Assembly (NCBI GenBank): GCA_017456685.1
Contig: JAFTIV010000033.1
Location: 1-11,552 of the forward strand
DNA: 11,552 nucleotides
Direction: 5' to 3'
Source: Clostridia bacterium
Lineage (GTDB): Bacteria > Bacillota > Clostridia > Oscillospirales > CAG-272
A program made the position numbers and the translations under genes. Of the stretch, positions 1 to 4,679 are shown one piece after another (position 1 is the first letter of the stretch; each line of letters starts with the position of its first letter). The notes under the pieces are model-generated. The model made no database searches. It had not been told where the DNA came from and saw only the letters and a list, made by a program, of their open reading frames with translations.

Positions 1-39
1 CATTTGCTTGTCGCTCCTCACGGCTCTGCCTTGCTTTTG
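1..39. repeat. 39-bp dispersed repeat, copy 1
   Basis: This stretch matches positions 1439-1477 at 35 of 39 bases, in the same orientation. The first 20 bases are identical, and the differences are in and next to the small central loop. It overlaps the 3' end of the AbrB-type gene: the repeat, read on the minus strand, encodes that protein's last residues (SKAEP) and its TGA stop. The left limit is unknown because the window starts here. Confidence 0.75.
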
Positions 40-227
40 ATCCTTTCGTATTCCTCTCTTTCGATTAGGACATATTTCGGGTTGCGCACAAGCACGCCCT
101 CTTCGGTTACTATTACCTCGACCTCGTTTTCAAGGTGAAACATTTTGCGCATTTCCTTAGGTATGCACACGCGCCCGAGTGGGTCAAGGTCTCTTAGCAT
201 TCCAAAGCCTACTGTTAATTTCTTCAT
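18..227 (-). CDS. AbrB/SpoVT-type DNA-binding protein, 69 aa
   Basis: This is a small transcription regulator of the AbrB/MazE/SpoVT swapped-hairpin fold, which binds DNA as a dimer in the cytoplasm. The family signature is clear at residues 15-27 (DPLGRVCIPKEMR), followed by a short beta-rich segment (EVEVIVTEEGVLVRNP) and a charged C-terminal helix. I chose the ATG at 225-227 because AGGGGGAAGG lies just upstream with good spacing; the longer open frame to 353 has no such site and would run through the promoter. The last residues and the stop come from a dispersed repeat (1-39), so the C-terminal tail may be recently acquired. The gene is divergent from the XRE gene at 367. Two dyad sites overlap its promoter, so autoregulation is likely (inferred). 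Its target genes are unknown. Confidence 0.85.
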   Translation of the reverse strand: MKKLTVGFGMLRDLDPLGRVCIPKEMRKMFHLENEVEVIVTEEGVLVRNPKYVLIEREEYERIKSKAEP

Positions 228-247
228 TTTCCTTCCCCCTAAAATTA

Positions 248-309
248 AATTGTGTATTTTCTTAATTATACACTCAACAATTGTGTATGTCAATATAAAT
301 ACACTCTTG
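248..309. promoter_or_regulatory. Twin 31-bp operator-like dyads
   Basis: Two tandem copies, 248-278 and 279-309, each hold the dyad TTGTGTAT-N10-ATACACTC. The half-sites GTGTAT and ATACAC are exact in both, while the 10-base centres differ. The period of 31 bp is close to three helical turns, so both sites lie on the same face of the DNA. Dyad 1 covers the transcription start, the -10 box and part of the spacer of the AbrB-type promoter; dyad 2 covers its -35 box. A weaker version (ATGTAT-N11-ATACAA, 331-353) lies just before the XRE gene. The binding protein is probably one of the two divergent regulators, which is an inference. Confidence 0.7.
265..293 (-). promoter_or_regulatory. Sigma-A promoter of the AbrB-type gene
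   Basis: Read on the minus strand, a perfect -35 box TTGACA (288-293) is followed by exactly 17 bases and a perfect -10 box TATAAT (265-270). Transcription should start near 258, giving a leader of about 31 nt before the ATG at 227. Such a full-consensus promoter in front of a regulator gene suggests strong expression held down by a repressor. Confidence 0.85.
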
Positions 310-366
310 TACTGTGCATAAAGTGTGTTAATGTATGATAAAATTATATACAAGGTGGTGAGATTT

Positions 367-675
367 ATGTTCGACGAAAATTTGTTTTATAAAAGGCTTA
401 CAGAGCTCAGGCTTGCCAAAAAGGTTTCCGCAAGAGATATGAGCTTGTCATTAGGACAAAGTGAAAATTACATAAACGGAATCGAAAACAAGCACGGCTT
501 CCCGTCTATGCAGGTATTTTTCTACATTTGCGACTATTTCGACATTTCACCAAAGGAATTTTTCGACACAGATGCTCATAACCCTTCGCGAATTAACGAG
601 CTGGCTGACAAAATGAAGGGCTTAAGCAACGAACAGCTCGACCTAATTGAAGCCTTGATTAAAAATATCAAATAA
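367..675 (+). CDS. XRE-family helix-turn-helix regulator, 102 aa
   Basis: This is a Cro/C1-type DNA-binding protein, probably a repressor. The HTH domain spans about residues 6-67; the turn and recognition helix are around SARDMSLSLGQSENYINGIEN, followed by the usual FFYICDYFDISPKEFF segment. The C-terminal part (NELADKMKGLSNEQLDLIEALIKNIK) is a typical helical tail that may help dimerise. The ATG at 367 is preceded by AAGGTGGTG at good spacing; the upstream in-frame ATGs at 325 and 331 lie in what looks like the promoter region, so they are less likely. A weak -10 (TATGAT, 334-339) is visible without a convincing -35 at normal spacing. The gene ends just before a strong terminator. Its target is unknown; the twin dyads between it and the AbrB-type gene are candidates. 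Confidence 0.85.
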   Translation: MFDENLFYKRLTELRLAKKVSARDMSLSLGQSENYINGIENKHGFPSMQVFFYICDYFDISPKEFFDTDAHNPSRINELADKMKGLSNEQLDLIEALIKNIK

Positions 676-680
676 AAGCT

Positions 681-709
681 AAATCCGCTTTTTGCGGATT
701 TTTCTTTTT
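681..709 (+). terminator. Intrinsic terminator of the first XRE gene
   Basis: A perfect 8-bp stem, AAATCCGC (681-688) and GCGGATTT (694-701), has a TTTTT loop and is followed by a T-rich tract. It starts 6 nt after the stop codon. Confidence 0.9.
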
Positions 710-730
710 CGTCAAATGCTCTCTTTTTGC

Positions 731-778
731 TTATGGGGATTATATCCCCTTAATAAAAATGATTATAACCCCCATAAT
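731..778 (+). promoter_or_regulatory. Promoter and inverted-repeat operator of the second XRE gene
   Basis: A likely promoter is TTAATA (750-755), 17 bases, CATAAT (773-778). It is enclosed by a 14-bp inverted repeat, TTATGGGGATTATA (731-744) against TATAACCCCCATAA (764-777), which matches at 13 of 14 positions. A second local palindrome, GGGGAT-TAT-ATCCCC (735-749), overlaps the left arm. The right arm overlaps the -10 box. This layout fits autorepression by the small HTH protein encoded downstream, which is inferred. Confidence 0.6.
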
Positions 779-817
779 ATAAATTGTCAAGAGCTTTTGA
801 AAAAGGGGGCATTTACA

Positions 818-1018
818 ATGATTGTTTTTGATAAATTGTGGGAAACCATGAGGCAAAAGGGCATCTCAACCTACAAGCTACGCGAGGAATGCGGAATTGA
901 TAGCAAAACCATTCGCAGACTTAGGGCAAACGACAACATAGAAACAAAGACCTTAAACAAGCTTTGCTCCGCACTCGATTGCAAAATTGAGGACATTATG
1001 GAATATATTCAAGATTAA
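818..1018 (+). CDS. Small Cro/C1-type HTH protein, 66 aa
   Basis: This is a minimal helix-turn-helix protein of the compact XRE class (HTH_26/YozG-like) that consists of little more than the DNA-binding domain. Residues 14-40 (KGISTYKLREECGIDSKTIRRL and following) form the HTH, and ALDCKIEDIMEYIQD closes the domain in the way typical of this class. The ATG at 818 is preceded by AAAAGGGGGC; the longer open frame from 692 would start inside the upstream terminator and run through the promoter, so it is rejected. The gene has its own promoter with an inverted repeat and its own terminator, so it is a self-contained regulator unit. Proteins of this size often control a neighbouring gene or themselves. 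No toxin partner is visible here, so I do not call a toxin-antitoxin system. Confidence 0.82.
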   Translation: MIVFDKLWETMRQKGISTYKLREECGIDSKTIRRLRANDNIETKTLNKLCSALDCKIEDIMEYIQD

Positions 1019-1041
1019 AACCGCCATCTGGCGGTTTTTTT
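1017..1041 (+). terminator. Intrinsic terminator of the second XRE gene
   Basis: The stem AAACCGCCA and TGGCGGTTT closes a two-base loop and runs into T7. It begins in the stop codon. Confidence 0.9.
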
Positions 1042-1084
1042 CATCGCGTAGCGATTTAACGAGTCAAGCCTCGATTTCACCCAC
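1038..1084. repeat. Short hairpin pair with ATTTCA-type linkers
   Basis: Two small palindromes, ATCGC-GTA-GCGAT (1043-1055) and CGAG-N6-CTCG (about 1060-1073), are separated by TTTAA and bounded by TTTCA and ATTTCA. The design matches the longer hairpin chain at 7681-7783, read on its other strand. Confidence 0.5.
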
Positions 1085-1152
1085 TCCCGCTTGCGTTTTA
1101 TATCAAAATTCCACCCGCCCTTCAACCGCTTTATTCGCCAGCTTTTAAAAAA

Positions 1153-1235
1153 GTAAGTAAAGTAGTTAACTTACCTTTTTGAATGAATTTGAGCTGTAAA
1201 AGGGGTAGCCTTGGGGGCTATTTTTGTTGCCTTTT
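1153..1235 (+). other. Gene-free stretch with two hairpins, the second terminator-like
   Basis: GTAAGT (1153-1158) and ACTTAC (1169-1174) form an AT-rich hairpin flanked by A5 and T5. Further on, TAGCC-TTGGG-GGCTA (1206-1220) is followed by T5 and enclosed by AAAAGG and CCTTTT, a plausible weak terminator. No gene ends just upstream on the plus strand other than the one already terminated at 1041, so these may be remnants of lost sequence. Confidence 0.4.
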
Positions 1236-1258
1236 CGTATTTGTTTATCATTGAAGAA

Positions 1259-1346
1259 CCTAACCTATCTGTTCTCTTTACGTCGGCTTACAATCCCCCC
1301 TGCTACGCTCCCCCCCTTACTCTAAAGGGGGCTTGGGGTTAGAACC
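1259..1346. repeat. GC-rich palindromic dispersed repeat (MITE-like)
   Basis: A hairpin of CCCCCTT (1312-1318) and AAGGGGG (1325-1331) lies inside a C-rich then G-rich segment. It is bounded by short inverted ends CTAACC (1260-1265) and GGTTAG (1337-1342). It encodes nothing. The form resembles small non-autonomous intergenic repeats of clostridial genomes, but no second copy lies in this window. Confidence 0.4.
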
Positions 1347-1373
1347 TTGATACTCTCTTCGCTCGTATGCGCA

Positions 1374-1440
1374 CTTCGCATTCCGCATTTCGCATTTCGC
1401 ATTTGCTTGCCACTCCGCACTTCGCATTCAACACTCCGCA
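1374..1440. repeat. TTCGCAT-type minisatellite
   Basis: Units of 7-8 bp related to TTCGCAT, TTCGCAC and CTCCGCA follow each other without coding sense. Related arrays occur at 9303-9350 (on the opposite strand) and 9468-9498. The open frame at 1367-1552 is only this repeat translated. Confidence 0.65.
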
Positions 1441-1477
1441 TTTGCTTGTCGCTCCTCAAGGCAAAGCCTTGCTTTTG
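1439..1477. repeat. 39-bp dispersed repeat, copy 2
   Basis: It matches positions 1-39 at 35 of 39 bases, same orientation. The 3' half forms a perfect hairpin CAAGGC-AAA-GCCTTG (1457-1471) followed by CTTTTG. The two copies bracket the three regulator genes. Confidence 0.75.
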
Positions 1478-1501
1478 TCGCTTTCTGTCGATAAGTTTTC
1501 A

Positions 1502-1530
1502 TTGAAATTTGTCGTCTTGTGTGTTATACT
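1502..1530 (+). promoter_or_regulatory. Sigma-A promoter of the DUF4091 operon
   Basis: TTGAAA (1502-1507), 17 bases, then TATACT (1525-1530), with TGT directly before the -10 box as an extended -10. Transcription should start near 1537, giving a leader of about 50 nt. No operator-like dyad is obvious. Confidence 0.75.
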
Positions 1531-1588
1531 GACTATAGACCTATCAAATTGATGCTTTTGCTCACTTATCGGGCAGAAAGGAGCTTTT

Positions 1589-3208
1589 ATGTCACTTAAC
1601 ATCAAGGTGCTTTCCCACCTTGCGAAGGTTTTCCCCGACAAAATCTTTGGCGAGGAGATAAAGATTATCGAGGGCGCACAAAATCAAGAGCTTGCGTTTC
1701 AGCTTGCGCTATCGGGCGAGGGCGAGTACGAGCTTGCGATTATAAGCACGCTTGGCGAGCTTTGCGCTTACAGGGTTGGCTATGTTTACTCAAAAATGCC
1801 TATTTACGAGGGCATAGAGGACGACAATTATCTTACATACAAGTCGGGGCTATTTCCCGATGCGCTAATTCCCTTTGAGGGCAAAATCACTCTTGAGAAA
1901 GGCAAAAACGAGTCGCTTTGGATTTCTCTTTCGGGGGACAAGCCAGCGGGGGCTCACTCAATAACTGTATGTCTTTTGAAGGACGGAAAAATAGAGGCTC
2001 AGGCGAGCCTTGAGGCATCAATCCACCCGTTTGACCTACCCGAAAAGGACATTATCTTTACACAATGGTTCCACAGTGATTGCATTGCTACCGCACACGG
2101 GGTCAAGCCTCTTAGCGCGAAGCACTGGGCGCTTATGGAAAATTATTTGCGCCTTGCGAGCGAGCACGGAATGAACATGGTGCTAACCCCTGTTCTAACT
2201 CCACCTCTTGACACAGAGGTCGGTGGAGAGCGCCCAACCGTTCAGCTTGTCGATATTGAAATTGTCGAGGGTGAGTACCGCTTCGATTTCAAAAACCTTA
2301 TAAGATACGCAAAAATGGCGCGCGAGTGTGGCATTAAGTATCTTGAAATCAATCATATGTTCACACAATGGGGCGCTTCGTGTGCGCCCAAGGTTATCGC
2401 CAAGGTAAACGGCAGAAAAAAGCGCATCTTTGGTTGGGAAACGAGCGCAAGCGACCCCGAATATGTGCGCTTCCTTAACGCGCTTATACCCCAAATTATC
2501 GACACACTAACGGCTATTGGCTTCAAAAGGGACGAGCTTTTCTTCCACATATCCGACGAGCCAAGCCTTGAACAAATCGAGAGCTACCAAAGGGCGCACG
2601 ACATTCTCGCGCCTCTTACCGAGGGCTGTGGGCGCATAGACGCGCTTTCAAATCTTGAATTCTTCAAAAAGGGTCTTATCGACACTCCCGTTGTTGCAAT
2701 TGATGCAATTGAGCCCTTTATGGCAGAGGGAGTGGCTGATTTGTGGGGCTATTACTGCTGTGCGCAATCAACCAAGGTTTCAAACCGCTTCTTCGATATG
2801 CCCTCATCAAGAACGAGAATTATTGGAACTCAAATCTACAAATACGCGCTCAAGGGCTTCTTACACTGGGGCTACAATTTCTACTACACACAATATTCAA
2901 AGCGCCTCGAGCTTAACCCGTTTGAGGAGAGCGACGCAGGCGGTGCTTTCCCCTCGGGCGACTCGTTTAGCGTTTACCCCTATGGCGACGGAGCTATTCC
3001 GTCAATCCGACAAAAGGTGTTCGCATACGCGCTTGACGACTATCGTCTTTTGAAGCTTGTGGAGAGCAAAATAGGCGTTTTAAACACACATCGTCTCATC
3101 AATGCCTCGGCAGAGATGGAGATTACAATGAAGCAATACCCCAAGACCGACGCATACTATGACAGGCTTTACAATGCTTGCTTTGAGATGCTTGAGGAGC
3201 TTGAATAG
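1589..3208 (+). CDS. DUF4091 (GH123-like) domain protein, 539 aa
   Basis: This is a predicted carbohydrate-active protein of the DUF4091 family, related to glycoside hydrolase family 123 (N-acetyl-beta-galactosaminidases that use substrate-assisted catalysis). Residues 1-150 look like the beta-sandwich part. Residues 155-490 look like the TIM-barrel part, starting at IIFTQWFHSDC. The Asp-Glu pair D323-E324 (FFHISDEPSLEQI) sits where GH123 enzymes carry their catalytic pair. Other family hallmarks are GFLHWGYNFYY (423-433), GGAFPSGDSFSVYP (451-464) and the closing YALDDYRLLKLVE. There is no signal peptide, so it should act in the cytoplasm on imported or released sugar. The start at 1589 follows AAAGGAG at normal spacing. 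It is the first gene of an operon, 10 nt before the HAD gene. The actual substrate cannot be read from the sequence. Confidence 0.85.
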   Translation: MSLNIKVLSHLAKVFPDKIFGEEIKIIEGAQNQELAFQLALSGEGEYELAIISTLGELCAYRVGYVYSKMPIYEGIEDDNYLTYKSGLFPDALIPFEGKITLEKGKNESLWISLSGDKPAGAHSITVCLLKDGKIEAQASLEASIHPFDLPEKDIIFTQWFHSDCIATAHGVKPLSAKHWALMENYLRLASEHGMNMVLTPVLTPPLDTEVGGERPTVQLVDIEIVEGEYRFDFKNLIRYAKMARECGIKYLEINHMFTQWGASCAPKVIAKVNGRKKRIFGWETSASDPEYVRFLNALIPQIIDTLTAIGFKRDELFFHISDEPSLEQIESYQRAHDILAPLTEGCGRIDALSNLEFFKKGLIDTPVVAIDAIEPFMAEGVADLWGYYCCAQSTKVSNRFFDMPSSRTRIIGTQIYKYALKGFLHWGYNFYYTQYSKRLELNPFEESDAGGAFPSGDSFSVYPYGDGAIPSIRQKVFAYALDDYRLLKLVESKIGVLNTHRLINASAEMEITMKQYPKTDAYYDRLYNACFEMLEELE

Positions 3209-3218
3209 CGGAGATATT

Positions 3219-3920
3219 ATGATAAAAGCAATTCTTTTTGACCTTGACGGAACTCTTTTACCTATGGATTTAGATGTGTTCCTTAAGGCTTACTTTCACG
3301 GGCTTGTGAAAAAGCTCGCACCCCTTGGCTACGACGAGGGACTTATAGATGCAATCTGGAAGGGCACGGGCGCAATGGTAAAGAACGACGGCTCAATGAC
3401 AAACGAGGCGCGCTGGTGGCAGGCTTTCTGCGAAATTTACGGCGACAAGGCGCGCGAGGACGAGAAGCATCTTGATAGCTTTTACGCAAACGAATTCGAG
3501 CAGGTGCGCGCAGTATGTGGCTATAATCCCGCATCAAAACAGGTAATTGACCTCTGCCACGAAAAGGGGCTTCGCACAATTTTGGCAACTAATCCCGCCT
3601 TCCCTGCGGTTGCAACAAGGGCAAGAATTCGTTGGGCAGGGCTTGATTTTAGCGACTTTGAGCTTGTTACAAGCTACGAAAATTCAAGCTACTGCAAGCC
3701 AAATCCCGACTACTACCGCGAAATCCTCGAAAAGCAGGGGCTTGCCCCTGAGGAGTGCATAATGGTCGGCAACGATGCACACGAGGATATGATTGCAAAA
3801 ACACTTGGAATGGGCGTTTTCTTGCTCACCGACTGTCTTATAAACAAAACGGGCGCGGACATTAGCGCCTACCCACACGGCTCCTTTGACGAGCTTATCG
3901 AATTTATTAAGAAAATATAG
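3219..3920 (+). CDS. HAD-superfamily hydrolase, 233 aa
   Basis: This is a cytoplasmic phosphatase-type enzyme of the haloacid dehalogenase superfamily. All four motifs are present. Motif I is FDLDGTL with nucleophile D8 and acid/base D10. Motif II is ILATN with T124. Motif III is K160 in YCKPNPDYY. Motif IV is VGNDAHED with D186 and D190. The alpha-helical segment between motifs I and II (residues about 15-100) is a C1 cap, as in phosphoglycolate phosphatase-like members. The ATG at 3219 has GGAG at 3210-3213; the longer open frame starts inside the upstream gene and lacks support. Spacing of 10 nt from the DUF4091 gene and 8 nt to the next gene shows co-transcription. A sugar phosphate or related small phosphoester is the likely substrate, given the neighbour, but this is inferred. 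Confidence 0.85.
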   Translation: MIKAILFDLDGTLLPMDLDVFLKAYFHGLVKKLAPLGYDEGLIDAIWKGTGAMVKNDGSMTNEARWWQAFCEIYGDKAREDEKHLDSFYANEFEQVRAVCGYNPASKQVIDLCHEKGLRTILATNPAFPAVATRARIRWAGLDFSDFELVTSYENSSYCKPNPDYYREILEKQGLAPEECIMVGNDAHEDMIAKTLGMGVFLLTDCLINKTGADISAYPHGSFDELIEFIKKI

Positions 3921-3928
3921 GGGGACTT

Positions 3929-4570
3929 ATGAGTATTTCAGTTACTTTTATGAAAAAGCTATTTAGCGCGCAGGATGCATACAGAGATGCTCAGCGCTAT
4001 CTTATGCGCCTATACGACAGACAAAGGCGCAGACACGACCCTAACCTCGACGCGCTTCAGGGAATGCTCGATTACATAATTCAAGCATCTCTTATCTCGA
4101 GCGCAGGCTGTGATGGAGCTCTTTCGTACGACGAGGCAAGATTTATCGAAAAAATCTGCGAGCACGCGGACATTACCGTGCGCTTTAATAAGTATATTAA
4201 GGAAAAGAAAATCGACCTTCCACAGCTTGACTGGGCTACGCTTATTGAGCTTATGGGCTCGTTTGACGATAGACAGCAGGCGATAAACTTTGTTTCCTTC
4301 CTTGGTGGAATGGTGCTTGAGAGCGCAGAGCCCCTTCTTGATTTTCTCGCATATGTATGCACAGACGAGAAGGATTTTGAGGCAACCGACAAGCTCAACT
4401 CCTGCCTTTCAATAATTATCGGCTCTCTTGTAGAGCTTGAGGGCGAAAGCCTTGAGGGTCTTACCCCCGAGGAGCTTCCAAAAACCCGCGCCGGAAACAA
4501 ATTTATGGCAGGCGTGTCTATGGCAAGGGTAATCTTTGTTGACAATGTACGCAAGAGGGTTAATTTTTAA
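3929..4570 (+). CDS. Helical protein with a TerB-like segment, 213 aa
   Basis: I do not recognise a named gene. The protein is predicted to be mostly alpha-helical and soluble. The N-terminus is rich in Arg and Tyr (DAQRYLMRLYDRQRRRHDP, residues 22-39). Residues 45-80 (DYIIQASLISSAGCDGALSYDEARFIEKICEHA) resemble the TerB/tellurite-resistance-like helix pattern, in which a small-residue helix is followed by an acidic D-G turn and an E-rich helix. The rest alternates amphipathic helices with acidic loops. The start at 3929 follows GGGGGA immediately after the HAD stop, though the spacing is short. It is the last gene of the operon and is followed by a bidirectional terminator. A role with the two upstream enzymes is possible but cannot be read from the sequence. 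Confidence 0.75.
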   Translation: MSISVTFMKKLFSAQDAYRDAQRYLMRLYDRQRRRHDPNLDALQGMLDYIIQASLISSAGCDGALSYDEARFIEKICEHADITVRFNKYIKEKKIDLPQLDWATLIELMGSFDDRQQAINFVSFLGGMVLESAEPLLDFLAYVCTDEKDFEATDKLNSCLSIIIGSLVELEGESLEGLTPEELPKTRAGNKFMAGVSMARVIFVDNVRKRVNF

Positions 4571-4591
4571 TTATCCTCTTTCAATATAGCT

Positions 4592-4608
4592 TAGCGGGTC
4601 GCCCGCTA
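4592..4608. other. Perfect 7-bp hairpin between convergent genes
   Basis: TAGCGGG-TCG-CCCGCTA is a GC-rich stem with a three-base loop and no T-tract on either strand. It lies 21 nt after the plus-strand operon. It might stabilise that transcript's 3' end or be a remnant of a repeat. Confidence 0.45.
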
Positions 4609-4644
4609 TGCCTTCTTTCCATATTTTGTGCCGACACACAAAAG

Positions 4645-4674
4645 AAAAGGGACGAGATTTTCTCGTCCTTTTTT
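4645..4674. terminator. Bidirectional terminator between convergent operons
   Basis: The stem GGACGAG (4650-4656) and CTCGTCC (4662-4668) is flanked by AAAA on the left and T6 on the right, so it can end transcription from both sides. On the minus strand it lies directly after the stop of the 629-aa gene. Confidence 0.9.
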
Positions 4675-4679
4675 CTTGC

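Noticed and set aside
325..366. Upstream starts for the first XRE gene
   Set aside because: The ATGs at 325 and 331 fall in the likely promoter, and the ATG at 367 has the good ribosome binding site.
818..1018. Antitoxin of a toxin-antitoxin pair
   Set aside because: There is no small toxin-like gene next to either HTH gene; the neighbours are terminated separately.
1367..1552. Open frame of 61 codons
   Set aside because: It is the TTCGCAT minisatellite and the 39-bp repeat translated; it has no ribosome binding site and a low-complexity product.
1456..1641. Minus-strand open frame ending KSKALP
   Set aside because: It overlaps the DUF4091 promoter and start; its end is only the dispersed repeat. 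It has no family features.
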